Source: Flavobacteriales bacterium (lineage in GTDB: Bacteria > Bacteroidota > Bacteroidia > Flavobacteriales_F > PHOS-HE28). Taken from it: DNA of 64,000 nucleotides. The stretch is from NCBI GenBank assembly GCA_030584065.1, contig CP129489.1:380797-444796 (forward strand). Direction: 5' to 3'. The position numbers and the translations under genes were made by a program. Positions within the stretch are counted from its first letter, which is position 1. The number at the start of each line of letters is the position of its first letter. Below, piece by piece: positions 55,022 to 63,411 of this stretch. The notes under the pieces were generated by a model that was given only the letters and a program-made list of their open reading frames with translations, searched no databases and had not been told where the DNA came from.

Positions 55022-56467
55022 ATGCCCGCCGTCAACCGCGCCTTCGCCCCCCTTGCCATCGCCGTGATGGCGGCCTTCCTGCTGCCCGGGCTGGCGCAGG
55101 ATGGCATGTTCATGGACGGCATGCTCTACGCCGTGGTGGCGCATAACGAGGCGCTCGGCTTCGGCACCTTCTGGGAGCCGCGCTTCAGCCAGCTCGGGGT
55201 GGCCGGCCTCAGCGCCTTCCACGAGCACCCGCCGCTCGGGTTCGGCTTGCAGGCGCTCTGGTTCATGGCCTTCGGCTCGGCCTTCTGGGTGGAGCGCCTC
55301 TACCAGCTGGGGGCTGCGGTGCTGATGGCCTGGCTGCTCGTGCTGACCTACCGTGCATTGCTGCCCGCGGCACGTGAGGCACGCCGCTACTGGTGGTGGC
55401 CGCTGCTGCTCTGGGTGGTGGTGCCGGTGATCCACTGGTCCTACCACAACAACATGCTGGAGACCACCATGGGCCTCTTCACCACGGCCGCTGTGCTGGC
55501 AGTCGTCCGCGCGCACGGTGGCCGTTGGTGGGCACGGCACGCCTGGGCCGGCGCGCTGGTCTTCCTCGCCTCCATGACCAAGGGGTTGCCCGGGCTGTTC
55601 CCCTTGGCGGCGCCGGTGCTCATGGCGCTGCCCTTGCGCCGCCGCCTGCCGGAAGCGCTGGGCGCTTCGGTGCTGATGACTGCGGTGGTGGCCTTCCTGT
55701 ACAGCGCGCTGATGCTGCTCCCCGAGGCGCGGGAGAGCCTCATGACCTACGTGGAGAAGCGCCTGCTGCACCGCATCGCGGTGAAGCCCACCGTCGACAG
55801 CCGCTTCGCCACGCTCGAGATGCTGTTCACCACCATGCTCGCCCCGCTGGCGCTGGCGCTGGCGGTGCGGTTCGGCGGAAGGAAGGCGGCTGAGCGCGAT
55901 GCGGCGGAGATGCGCGGTGCCCTTGGGATGGCGCTCATCGGGCTTTCCGGCGTGGCGCCCCTCATGCTCACCCTGGTGCAGAAGTCCTTCTACATGGGTG
56001 CGGCGCTGCCGCTGCTCAGCGTGGCGCTGGCGGCGTTCGCCGCACCCTCCCTCGAGCGCCTCATGTCCCGCGCGCTGGAGCGGCCCCGCCTCATCGCCGG
56101 GGTGCGCATCGCCGGCTGGTCGCTCACGGCCGGTGCGGTGGTCGCGGCCGCCCTGCTCTTCGGCCGCCCGGCGCGCGATGCCGACATGCTCGCGGACGTG
56201 GCGCTGGTCGGCGCCCTGGTGCCGCGCGGGGCGCTCATCGGGGCCGAGGAGCCGCTCTGGGAGGAGTGGAACCTGCAGGGCTACCTCATGCGGCGGCATT
56301 CCATCTCCATCGACTGCCGCACGCCCGGCCGCGCCTGGTACCTCGGCCGGGCGGGATCACGCCCGCCGCAGCACGAGCGCTACCAGCCTGTGCCGCTGCC
56401 CTTCCGCGGCTATGCGCTGTGGAAACAGGTGCTTCCGCTGGAGGGGGGTGCGGTGGCCGCCCGATGA
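55022..56467 (+). CDS. ArnT/PMT-like membrane glycosyltransferase (GT39/83 type)
   Basis: 481 residues. QDGMFMDGMLYAVVAHNEALG matches the acidic loop after the first helix in ArnT-like enzymes. HEHPPLGFGLQALWFMAFG is the HPP-type motif, followed by about ten helices and a soluble C-terminal part (residues 400-481). It probably moves a sugar or aminosugar from polyprenyl phosphate to lipid A, a glycan or a protein. bshA starts 16 nt downstream, so these may be co-transcribed. Confidence 0.82.
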   Translation: MPAVNRAFAPLAIAVMAAFLLPGLAQDGMFMDGMLYAVVAHNEALGFGTFWEPRFSQLGVAGLSAFHEHPPLGFGLQALWFMAFGSAFWVERLYQLGAAVLMAWLLVLTYRALLPAAREARRYWWWPLLLWVVVPVIHWSYHNNMLETTMGLFTTAAVLAVVRAHGGRWWARHAWAGALVFLASMTKGLPGLFPLAAPVLMALPLRRRLPEALGASVLMTAVVAFLYSALMLLPEARESLMTYVEKRLLHRIAVKPTVDSRFATLEMLFTTMLAPLALALAVRFGGRKAAERDAAEMRGALGMALIGLSGVAPLMLTLVQKSFYMGAALPLLSVALAAFAAPSLERLMSRALERPRLIAGVRIAGWSLTAGAVVAAALLFGRPARDADMLADVALVGALVPRGALIGAEEPLWEEWNLQGYLMRRHSISIDCRTPGRAWYLGRAGSRPPQHERYQPVPLPFRGYALWKQVLPLEGGAVAAR

Positions 56468-56471
56468 CCCC

Positions 56472-56479
56472 GACCTTTG
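56472..56479 (+). promoter_or_regulatory. putative -7-like box of bshA (GACCTTTG)
   Basis: GACCTTTG ends 4 nt before the bshA ATG; one mismatch to TAnnTTTG. Confidence 0.35.
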
Positions 56480-56483
56480 CCCC

Positions 56484-57632
56484 ATGCGCGTAGGCATCGT
56501 CTGTTACCCCACCTTCGGCGGAAGCGGCGTCGTGGCCACGGAGCTGGGCATGGCCCTCGCCGGCAAGGGCCACATCGTCCACTTCATCACTTACGACCGC
56601 CCCGTGCGGCTGCGCGACCATCCGAACGTCCACTACCACGAGGTGCGCGTGAGCGACTATCCCTTGTTCGACTACCAGCCCTACGAGCTGGTGCTGACGA
56701 GCAAGCTGGTGGACGTGGCCAAGTACGAGGGCCTCGACCTGCTGCATGTGCATTATGCCATCCCGCACGCCAGCGCCGCGTGGATGGCCCAGCGCATCCT
56801 GGCCTCGCAGGGCATCTTCGTGCCCTTCATCACCACGCTCCACGGCACCGACATCACGCTGGTGGGGCGCGACCCCAGCTTCGAGCCGGTGATCACTTTC
56901 AGCATGGAGCGGAGCAACGCGGTCACCGCGGTGAGCGAGAGCCTGAAGCGCGATACCTATGAGCATTTCCCCTTGAAGCATGCGCACGAGGGCGGGCCGG
57001 GCATCCGGGTCATCCCCAACTTCGTCTGCCTCGATCAGTACCGCCACGCGCCCGACGAGGCCGTCCGCGCACGGTATGCACCGAATGGCGAGAAGCTGCT
57101 CGTGCACGTCTCCAACTTCCGGCCGGTGAAGCGCGTGGATGACGTGGTGGCCATGTACAAGCGCCTGCGCAGCGAGCTTCCCGTGCGACTCCTCCTCATC
57201 GGCGACGGGCCGGAGCGCCAGCGCATCGAGAACGCCTGCCGCCACGATGGCGGGTGCGACCAGGTGGTCTTCCTCGGCAAGATGACGCGGCCCGAGGAGG
57301 TGATGGCGAGCTGCGACCTCTTCGTGCTGCCCAGCGAGAGCGAGAGCTTCGGCCTTGCCGCGCTGGAGGCCATGGCCTGCGGCATCCCCGTGGTGAGCAG
57401 CGATACCGGCGGCCTCCCCGAGGTGAACGTGCACGGCGTGAGCGGCATGCTGAACCGCGTGGGCGATACCGACGCCATGGCACGGCATGCGCTGGCCATC
57501 CTGGGCGATCCCGGCGCGCACGCGCGCTTCCGCCAGGGAGCGCTGGAGCAGGCGGCGCGGTTCGACCTGCACAAGGTGCTGCCGCAGTACGAGGCGCTGT
57601 ACGAGGAGGTGGTGAGCGAGGTGCGGGCATGA
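56484..57632 (+). CDS. bshA: N-acetyl-alpha-D-glucosaminyl L-malate synthase
   Basis: First step of bacillithiol biosynthesis: joins GlcNAc from UDP-GlcNAc to L-malate. 382 residues, GT4 fold. Distinctive start MRVGIVCYPTFGGSGVVATELGMALAGKGH (over its length), LHGTDITLVG, VHVSNFRPVKRVDDVVAMY and LPSESESFGLAALEAMACGIPVV. These match BshA rather than a generic GT4. bshB and bshC are not in the window. It overlaps the next gene by ATGA. Confidence 0.93.
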   Translation: MRVGIVCYPTFGGSGVVATELGMALAGKGHIVHFITYDRPVRLRDHPNVHYHEVRVSDYPLFDYQPYELVLTSKLVDVAKYEGLDLLHVHYAIPHASAAWMAQRILASQGIFVPFITTLHGTDITLVGRDPSFEPVITFSMERSNAVTAVSESLKRDTYEHFPLKHAHEGGPGIRVIPNFVCLDQYRHAPDEAVRARYAPNGEKLLVHVSNFRPVKRVDDVVAMYKRLRSELPVRLLLIGDGPERQRIENACRHDGGCDQVVFLGKMTRPEEVMASCDLFVLPSESESFGLAALEAMACGIPVVSSDTGGLPEVNVHGVSGMLNRVGDTDAMARHALAILGDPGAHARFRQGALEQAARFDLHKVLPQYEALYEEVVSEVRA

Positions 57633-58204
57633 TCGAGCGGATCAGCGACCGGGTGAGCGTGGACCGCAGCGCGGGGCGAACCAGCGTGGTCATCGATGCC
57701 CGCGCAACCCCGGCGAAACGTGCGCTGATCACGGCCTGGACCATCGCGTGGGTGGCCTGCGGCGTAGCGGTGCTCGTGGAGCGTGCGCAGCTCGCGCCCG
57801 GCGACCCGCTGCGGCAGTACCTGCTCGCCTTCATCGCCTTCTGGGCCTACTTCCTGGTGATGATCGGCAAGGCGCTCCTCTGGCGCTGGAGGGGGCTGGA
57901 GCTCTGGCGCGTGAAGGATGGCCGCTTCACCATCAAGGACAGCATCCTCGGCTACGGCCGTGCCCACGACTATTTCGTCGAGAACATCCAGGCGCTCGGC
58001 CTCATCAAGGAGGACCGCGCTTCTTGGAAGTGGCAGTGGAACAACAGCCTGTGGGTGGTGGGCGGTGAGCGCTTGGGCTTCGAGCACCTCGGCCGCAAGG
58101 TGGTCTTCGGCAAAGGGCTGGGCGATGAGGAGGCCAGGCGCCTCGCGGCGGTGCTCAAGGATGCGCTGAAGGAGGCGCGCAGGCTGAGCGCGCCCAAGGG
58201 CTGA
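57629..58204 (+). CDS. two-helix membrane protein of unknown function
   Basis: 191 residues. Two membrane helices (LITAWTIAWVACGVAVLV and LLAFIAFWAYFLVMIGKALLW) are followed by a soluble domain (LELWRVKDGRFTIKDSILGYGRAHDYF... RKVVFGKGLGDEEARRLAAVLKDAL) with a PH-like strand/helix alternation. Coupled to bshA by ATGA, so possibly a partner in thiol or redox physiology, but nothing in the sequence proves it. Confidence 0.65.
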   Translation: MIERISDRVSVDRSAGRTSVVIDARATPAKRALITAWTIAWVACGVAVLVERAQLAPGDPLRQYLLAFIAFWAYFLVMIGKALLWRWRGLELWRVKDGRFTIKDSILGYGRAHDYFVENIQALGLIKEDRASWKWQWNNSLWVVGGERLGFEHLGRKVVFGKGLGDEEARRLAAVLKDALKEARRLSAPKG

Positions 58205-58208
58205 ACGC

Positions 58209-59288
58209 TCAGCTGCAGGGCTCGATGCGGAAGGCGTTGCCGCGGATGCGGCGCGTCGCCACGCCGTCGATCACGCTCTCCAGCACCATGGCCTGCGCGG
58301 CCGGCGTGGACATCACCTCGTCCATGCGCTGCACAGCCCCGGCCGGCACGCCGAGGGCGATGAGGCGCAGCAGCAGATCGGCCCGGTCGCGCCCGGCGAT
58401 GGCGGCCCCCAGCGCTCCGGCCAGTGCGGCGCGATGCCGCACGCGACCGGTGTTGGTGCGGAACCGCTCATCCGCGGGCAATGCGGGCAGCGCCAGTTCG
58501 CCGCAGAGCGCCGCGAATTGCGCATCGCTGCCCACCGCAAGGATCAGCCGGCCGCCATCGGCGCACCGGAAGATTTCCCCGTAGGGTGCGATGTTCGGAT
58601 GGAGTGTGCCCAGCGGCCTGGCGATCGCGCCGGCCATCAGGTTGTTGCTGGCCTGGTTGATGAGGCCGGCGAGTGCCGCATCCTCCAGCGAGACTTCCAC
58701 ATAAGCGCCCTTGCCTGTCCGCGCCCGCTGCCAGAGCGCCAGGAGCAGGCCCTCCTTCAGCTGGTGCCCGGCGAGCACGTCGATGAGGGCGATGGGGAGC
58801 TTGGCGAGATGCTCCTCGTCGGTGCCGGTCATGCTCACGTACCCGGTCTCCGCCTGCAGCACCACATCGAAGGCGGGCCGGTGGGGCTGGTCGGCGAAGC
58901 CCTTGATATGCCCGTGCAGGAGCTGCGGATTCAAGCGCCGCAGCCGCTCGCGTGTGAGCCCGAGCTTCTCGGCATCCGCAGCCAGGTGGTTGGTGATGAG
59001 CACGTCCGCCCGGGCCAGCAGTCCATCGAATGCGGCGCGGTCCTCGGTGTCCTTCAGGTCGAGGAAGCGGTGCTCCTTGCCCCAGTTCACGCTGCTGAAG
59101 TAGGCGCTCACCGGCGCATCCGACGGTTCCGAGGGCAGCTTCCACTGCCGGGTCACATCGCCGCCGCTCCGCTTGTTCTCCACCTTCACCACCCGTGCAC
59201 CGAGCTCCGCGAAGAAGAGCCCCACCGAGGGTCCGGCGAGTACGGAGGCGGTCTCTATGACCACGAGGTCCTTCAGCGGCTGGTCCAT
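58209..59288 (-). CDS. family III CoA transferase (CaiB/BaiF)
   Basis: 359 residues. VVIETASVLAGPSVGLFFAELGARVVKVE is the N-terminal family pattern and FDVVLQAETGYVSMTG carries the catalytic Asp. EVSLEDAALAGLINQA and EIFRCADGGRLILAVG follow in order. It exchanges CoA between carboxylic acids; the substrate is not predictable. A CATCTTTG box lies 20 nt upstream. Convergent with the two-helix protein, 4 nt apart. Confidence 0.88.
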   Translation of the reverse strand: MDQPLKDLVVIETASVLAGPSVGLFFAELGARVVKVENKRSGGDVTRQWKLPSEPSDAPVSAYFSSVNWGKEHRFLDLKDTEDRAAFDGLLARADVLITNHLAADAEKLGLTRERLRRLNPQLLHGHIKGFADQPHRPAFDVVLQAETGYVSMTGTDEEHLAKLPIALIDVLAGHQLKEGLLLALWQRARTGKGAYVEVSLEDAALAGLINQASNNLMAGAIARPLGTLHPNIAPYGEIFRCADGGRLILAVGSDAQFAALCGELALPALPADERFRTNTGRVRHRAALAGALGAAIAGRDRADLLLRLIALGVPAGAVQRMDEVMSTPAAQAMVLESVIDGVATRRIRGNAFRIEPCS

Positions 59289-59308
59289 GCGCTTGCGTTA
59301 AGGGCGGT

Positions 59309-59316
59309 CAAAGATG
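59309..59316 (-). promoter_or_regulatory. putative -7-like box of the CoA transferase (CATCTTTG)
   Basis: Minus-strand CATCTTTG, 20 nt before the ATG at 59288. Confidence 0.35.
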
Positions 59317-59418
59317 CCGTGTTCACCGCTGGGCGCGCCTGCGCCCCATCAGCTTGATCCGGCGGCGGCCCGATGGGCGCTGCGCAGATTCCTGCACCCG
59401 GCCCGCTGCGCGGCCCTA

Positions 59419-59483
59419 GGGGCTTTCCCATGCACCGGCCCGCTCGAACTCCGTTCGGTGCGGCCGGTGCATGAAAAAGCCCC
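59419..59483. repeat. 22-nt imperfect inverted repeat beside the tRNA-Leu terminator
   Basis: Arms 59419-59440 and 59462-59483 are reverse complements except for two adjacent positions, with a 21-nt loop. The right arm contains the A run (T run on the minus strand) of the tRNA-Leu terminator, so the two structures compete. Could be a REP-like element or a two-way terminator with the CoA transferase promoter side. Confidence 0.55.
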
Positions 59484-59501
59484 ACCGCTTCGCGGTGAGG
59501 C
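59474..59501 (-). terminator. intrinsic terminator of tRNA-Leu
   Basis: On the minus strand a GCCTCACCGC/GCGGTGGGGC stem (one G-T pair, 3-nt loop GAA) is followed by TTTTT. It lies 12 nt past the tRNA-Leu end. Confidence 0.85.
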
Positions 59502-59513
59502 TTGATCATCAAG

Positions 59514-59597
59514 TGCCCAGGACTGGACTCGAACCAGCACAGCCTTTCGGCCACTACCCCCTCAAAGTAGCGTGTCTACCAATTTCACCACCTGGGC
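59514..59597 (-). tRNA. tRNA-Leu (anticodon GAG)
   Basis: 84-nt class II tRNA. Acceptor stem GCCCAGG/CCTGGGC closes it; TGGTAGACACGC is the D-loop side. The anticodon arm CTACT-TTGAGGG-GGTAG gives GAG, the variable arm is long and GGTTCGAGTCC forms the T arm. No CCA is encoded after discriminator A. It is followed by a strong terminator. Confidence 0.95.
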
Positions 59598-59678
59598 AGG
59601 GGGCGCAAATATAGCCGGATGATCCACCGGCCACAGCGTGGAGCGTGCCGCCGTCCGGCCCGCGCTGCGCTTCGCTCA

Positions 59679-59710
59679 CAAAGAACGAAGCCTCTCGGTG
59701 AGAGAGGCTT
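59679..59710 (-). terminator. intrinsic terminator of tRNA-Lys
   Basis: Perfect 9-bp stem (59688-59696 with 59702-59710, 5-nt loop) followed on the minus strand by TTCTTT-type tract. It begins 3 nt past the tRNA-Lys end. Confidence 0.7.
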
Positions 59711-59713
59711 TCG

Positions 59714-59786
59714 TGACCCCGCCGGGGCTCGAACCCGGGACCCCAACATTAAAAGTGTTGTGCTCTACCAACTGAGCTACAGGGTC
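59714..59786 (-). tRNA. tRNA-Lys (anticodon TTT)
   Basis: 73 nt. Acceptor stem GACCCTG/CGGGGTC (one T-G pair), D arm TAGCTCAGTTGGTAGAGC, anticodon arm CAACA-CTTTTAA-TGTTG with TTT, T arm CCGGGTTCGAGCCCCGG. CCA is not encoded. The genes are split: Lys, its terminator, about 80 bp, then Leu. Confidence 0.96.
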
Positions 59787-59865
59787 TTCCGACGCTTTCA
59801 CCCCGAAGGGTCCCTGCGTCAAGGGCCGCAAAAGTAGAGATCCTTCCGAGAGCGGCAAGCGCTGT

Positions 59866-61062
59866 TCATTTCTCCTTCTTCTCCAGGATGGGGTGCCGCT
59901 CGAACGGCAGGCTCCGGTCGAAGAGGTAGCGGAAGGTGGCCAGCGTGCGGTAGTTCACCGCGTCGAGGTTCTCGCACACCTTGATCATGCGCGGATTGAA
60001 GTCGCCGATCCAGGTGAGGATGGTGTCGCGGTAGAGGTTCCTGTGCACGATGTTCTTCTCCGCGAAGACGATGAGGGCGCCCTCCAGCCCCTTGCCCTGC
60101 CAGGGCTTGGCCACGCCGAAGACGATGCCTGTCATGGTCTTCACCGTGCCGCGCCATTTGTGCCAGAGGAACTTGAGCTTGCCCAGCCAGTTGAGGTCGC
60201 CGTTCACATGGCGGAAGATCTCGTTCAGCTCCGGGAGGCTGATGTACATGGCGATCGGCCGGTCCTTGTGCCGGATGAAGATGAGCAGGCGCGGGTCCAT
60301 CACCGGCTTCATGGCCTTCACGATCTTCAGGGCCGTGGCGGCTTCCATGGGCTTGTGGTTCTCGTGGTCCACCCATGCATCGTTGTACACCGTGCAGAAG
60401 TCCGAGGCGATCTGCTCCACCGTGCGCCCTGTGCTGTCGTGGATGCGGATCTCGGGGTCGTTGGCGAGCTGGTTGTACTTGCGGTGGAAGATGGGCTGGG
60501 CGGGCACCTTCACCGAGCGCTTGAAGAAGAGCTGATTGAACCAGACCTGGAAGCCGTATGCCTCCAGCAGGCCCCGGTAGTACGGCGGATTGTAGTTGGT
60601 GCCGTAGATCGGCGGGTCCGTGAAGTTCTCGATGAGCAGGCCCCAGAACATGTTGCGGTCGCCGAAGTTGATGGGGCCGTCCATGGCCTGCATCCCCCGG
60701 GCGTGGAGCCAGTCCCGGGCCGCATCGAAGAGGAGGTTGGCCGCACGCTGGTCGTTGATGCACTCGAAGAAGCCGACGCCCCCCGTGGGCTGCTTCTCGG
60801 ACCACGCCGTGCGCGGATTGATGAAGGCGGCGATGCGCCCGATGGCCCGTCCTCCATCGTCGTAGAGCACCCAGCGGACGGCCTCGCCCGCCTTCCCGGT
60901 CGCAGGGTCGGGCTTGAACAGCTTGTTGCGTGCGGGGTCGAAGACCTTCTCGATGTCCTGCTTCAGGTGCGGGATCCAGTTGGCGTCTCCGGCGTAGATG
61001 GACCAGGGGAGGCGCATCCAGTCGCGCAGCACCCGTTTGCTGTTGGCTTCCTCGAGCTTCAT
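59866..61062 (-). CDS. GNAT-superfamily-like protein, long Bacteroidota form
   Basis: 398 residues. Opens MKLEEANSKRVLRDWMRLPWSIYAGDANWIPHL (over its length) with RIAAFINPR and GFFECINDQRAANLLFDAARDWL, an N-acetyltransferase-type strand-helix set; a second half has VVFGVAKPWQGKGLEGALIVF, close to a GNAT acetyl-CoA loop. Proteins of this length and pattern are widespread in Bacteroidota without known substrate. A CACCTTCG box (61073-61080) lies 10 nt before the ATG. No link to its neighbours is evident. Confidence 0.72.
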   Translation of the reverse strand: MKLEEANSKRVLRDWMRLPWSIYAGDANWIPHLKQDIEKVFDPARNKLFKPDPATGKAGEAVRWVLYDDGGRAIGRIAAFINPRTAWSEKQPTGGVGFFECINDQRAANLLFDAARDWLHARGMQAMDGPINFGDRNMFWGLLIENFTDPPIYGTNYNPPYYRGLLEAYGFQVWFNQLFFKRSVKVPAQPIFHRKYNQLANDPEIRIHDSTGRTVEQIASDFCTVYNDAWVDHENHKPMEAATALKIVKAMKPVMDPRLLIFIRHKDRPIAMYISLPELNEIFRHVNGDLNWLGKLKFLWHKWRGTVKTMTGIVFGVAKPWQGKGLEGALIVFAEKNIVHRNLYRDTILTWIGDFNPRMIKVCENLDAVNYRTLATFRYLFDRSLPFERHPILEKKEK

Positions 61063-61094
61063 GGCGGTAGCGCGAAGGTGCGACGTTCCCGTGG

Positions 61095-61102
61095 TTCCTT
61101 TG
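61095..61102 (+). promoter_or_regulatory. putative -7-like box of aroK (TTCCTTTG)
   Basis: TTCCTTTG, 34 nt before the aroK ATG and divergent from the GNAT gene's box at 61073-61080. Confidence 0.35.
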
Positions 61103-61136
61103 CAGCAGCCGCCGGTTCCGGCGCTCCCCGCTCCCC

Positions 61137-61652
61137 ATGCGCGTCTACCTCATCGGCTTCATGTGCAGCGGCAAGAGCACTGTGGGGCGTGCCCTGGCAG
61201 CGCTGCTCGGCCTTCCCTTCACGGATCTCGACCGCGTGGCCGAGCAGCGCGTGGGCCCCTTGCTGCCCTTCGTGCAGCGCGAGGGCGAGGAGGCCTTCCG
61301 CCGGGTGGAGGCCGAGGTGCTGGCGGAGCTGATCGATTCCGGTGCGGGCGTGATCGCCTGCGGCGGCGGGACCCCTGTGCAGGGCGACAACATGAATCGC
61401 CTGTTGGCGGCCGGCGCGGTGGTGTGGATCGATGTGCCGCTCGACGTGCTGATGCCACGGATCGAACGGGCCGGCGGGGACCGCCCGCTGCTCTTCGGGC
61501 TGCGGGGGGCGGCCCTGCGGCACCGCGTGGAGGCCCTGCTGCAGGAGCGGCTGCCCGTCTATCGCCGCGCGCATGTCACCGTGGAGGGGAGCGGGTCGCC
61601 GGCGGCCGTGGCCGCCCGCATCGCCGCGGCGCTGCGCGGTCAGCTCAGGTAG
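61137..61652 (+). CDS. aroK: shikimate kinase
   Basis: Phosphorylates shikimate in aromatic amino-acid synthesis. 171 residues, the usual length. Walker A GFMCSGKST at residues 7-15, shikimate-site DLDR (TDLDRVAEQRV) with FRRVEAEVL, GGG in IACGGGTPV and the lid region RPLLFGLRGAALRHRVEALLQERLPVYRR. Convergent with pyrR, sharing 13 bp (61640-61652). Confidence 0.93.
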   Translation: MRVYLIGFMCSGKSTVGRALAALLGLPFTDLDRVAEQRVGPLLPFVQREGEEAFRRVEAEVLAELIDSGAGVIACGGGTPVQGDNMNRLLAAGAVVWIDVPLDVLMPRIERAGGDRPLLFGLRGAALRHRVEALLQERLPVYRRAHVTVEGSGSPAAVAARIAAALRGQLR

Positions 61653-62140
61653 ACGGCGTCCTTGCGGCCCAGTTCCACGCTGATGTGCTCCTGGAGGGTG
61701 GTGCTGAGCGTCAGCCCCACGATGTCCGCACGGATGGGGTAGGCCCGGTGCCTGCGGTCGACCAGCACCACCGTGGTGAGGCGCTTCAGCGGAGCCTGCA
61801 CCAGGTAGCTGGCGGCATGCATCAGCGTGCGCCCGCTCATGAGCACATCGTCCACCAGCACCACCAGGCGGTCGCGGAGCGACATGGGGTCGATGCTGAG
61901 CTGCACGGGGCGCTCGAGCGGAAGGTCCTTGTCGAGCTTCAGCTCCACCAGGTCGATGCGCAGGTCGGAGACCTCTTCCAGCAACCGCGCCAGCCGCTTG
62001 GCCAGGATGGCGCCGCGCGGCGCAATCCCCACCAGCACCAAGGCCCCCGCTTCGTGGTGCTCTTCGTGCAATTGGTGCGCGATGCGGCGGAGCTTGCGCT
62101 GCACCTGCTCGTGCTCCAGGATCACCGTGCGTTCGCTCAT
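61640..62140 (-). CDS. pyrR: PyrR-like phosphoribosyltransferase
   Basis: 166 residues from ATG 62140 (MSERTVILEHEQVQRKLRRIAHQL). The PRPP loop VVLVDDVLMSGRTL and the family segment LVGIAPRGAILAKRL are present. PyrR proteins are uracil phosphoribosyltransferases and, in some phyla, regulators of the pyr operon; which role applies here is unknown, as no pyr genes are adjacent. A TAACTTGC box (62147-62154) lies 6 nt before the ATG. The overlap with aroK is 13 bp. Confidence 0.85.
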   Translation of the reverse strand: MSERTVILEHEQVQRKLRRIAHQLHEEHHEAGALVLVGIAPRGAILAKRLARLLEEVSDLRIDLVELKLDKDLPLERPVQLSIDPMSLRDRLVVLVDDVLMSGRTLMHAASYLVQAPLKRLTTVVLVDRRHRAYPIRADIVGLTLSTTLQEHISVELGRKDAVYLS

Positions 62141-62146
62141 CGGGCG

Positions 62147-62154
62147 GCAAGTTA
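62147..62154 (-). promoter_or_regulatory. putative -7-like box of pyrR (TAACTTGC)
   Basis: Minus-strand TAACTTGC, 6 nt before the pyrR ATG. Confidence 0.35.
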
Positions 62155-62165
62155 GCGGCCGGGCC

Positions 62166-63404
62166 TCAGGGCTGCGCCACGCGCCCTGCGCGCCAGCTGC
62201 CATCGGTGCAGCGGGCACGCCACAGCAGGCCGCCGCCTCCACGCAGCACAGTGAGTCCGGCGCGCAGGGAGCGGCGTTCGATGAGCCGCCCGCCCGCATC
62301 GAGCAGTTCGAAGAAGGGCACCGGTTCCTGTGCTGCGGCGATCAGGCGGCCTTCGCCATCGAAGCGGATGAGCAGCGGCGCGGTGCTGGTTGCGCTGCCG
62401 ATACCGCTTGGGAATTCGATCGTGAATGCTGCCGTATCGGCGCGTCCGCAGCCATCGGTCGCCACCAGGGCGCCTTCGAAGGGCCCTGCTCCCGAATAGG
62501 TGTGGCAGGGACTCTCCTCGGTGTTCGTTGCGCCATCGCCGAAGTGCCACTCCAGGACTGCGCCGGGCGTGCCGTTGTTCCCGAAGCAGGCCTCGTTGCC
62601 GCCCAGCAGCATCCAATCCGGTGCGGCGGAAGGATCGTTCACGCCGATGTTCCACGCAGCCGCTTCGTCCAGCACCGCCTCGCTCGCCCTGGTGCGCACC
62701 TCCAAGGCCTGGCCGGGAGCGAGCGTCGCCGGCGCCCAGTCCGCTGCGGTGCACGGCCGGCGGAAGATGGTGCTTGCCAGCGTCGCCGCGGCGATGTACG
62801 TGCCGAGGGCATTGGGATGGCTGCCGTCGGTGTAGAGCGCTGATCCGGGGAATTCGGCGCGCCAGCTCGACCACACGGCGCCTACCGGAGCGCACCACGC
62901 ATCGTTGCCGGTGGCCATCTGCAGGTAGCGTTCGTGCAGGAGCTGTTGCATGCCCTCGTAAGTGCACACCGGCGGCCAGGAGGGGCAGTTCTGCGCATCG
63001 CCGTTCTCCCGGCCCCAGGTCATCAGGAAGACCGCCTCGGTGCACGGATTGGCCTGCCGGGCCTGCTGCACCAGTTGGGCGGCGTAGGGAAAGCACTGCG
63101 CCTCCACCTGCGCCAGGGGGAAGGCCGGCAGCTGGCTTTGTTCCTGCAGCACCACGTAGTCCCAGTCGCCCTGCGCCAGCAGCTGCTGGGTGTAGGCCAG
63201 CTGGGTGTGCTGGCTGAAGGTGTAGCCGCCCGGTGCCGACATGCCCGTTACCACGTCCTCGCCCATGGCCGTGGCCAGTGAATCGAGCATGCCCGGCAGG
63301 TCGTTGCTGTAGGTGTAGCTGTTGCCGATGAAGAGCACGCGCACCGGCTGGGCCTTTGCCGACGCGAGGAGCGTGATGAGCGCGGTGAGGAGGAGGGGGC
63401 GCAT
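62166..63404 (-). CDS. secreted SGNH hydrolase with PKD domain and possible T9SS C-terminus
   Basis: 412 residues from ATG 63404 (signal peptide MRPLLLTALITLLASAKAQ). SGNH/GDSL core: VLFIGNSYTYSNDLP (Ser block) and DGSHPNALGTYIAA (Asp-His block). Then LEWHFGDGATNTEESPCHTYSG, a PKD-type domain, and a final segment (FFELLDAGGRLIERRSLRAG... WRAGRVAQP) compatible with a T9SS sorting domain. Predicted extracellular esterase or carbohydrate deacetylase. It starts 7 nt after the DUF1801 stop, so they may share a transcript. Confidence 0.82.
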   Translation of the reverse strand: MRPLLLTALITLLASAKAQPVRVLFIGNSYTYSNDLPGMLDSLATAMGEDVVTGMSAPGGYTFSQHTQLAYTQQLLAQGDWDYVVLQEQSQLPAFPLAQVEAQCFPYAAQLVQQARQANPCTEAVFLMTWGRENGDAQNCPSWPPVCTYEGMQQLLHERYLQMATGNDAWCAPVGAVWSSWRAEFPGSALYTDGSHPNALGTYIAAATLASTIFRRPCTAADWAPATLAPGQALEVRTRASEAVLDEAAAWNIGVNDPSAAPDWMLLGGNEACFGNNGTPGAVLEWHFGDGATNTEESPCHTYSGAGPFEGALVATDGCGRADTAAFTIEFPSGIGSATSTAPLLIRFDGEGRLIAAAQEPVPFFELLDAGGRLIERRSLRAGLTVLRGGGGLLWRARCTDGSWRAGRVAQP

Positions 63405-63411
63405 GGCAGGT

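Noticed and set aside
59514-59786. Integration site at the tRNA genes
   Set aside because: No tRNA 3'-end repeat and no phage or integrase genes nearby.
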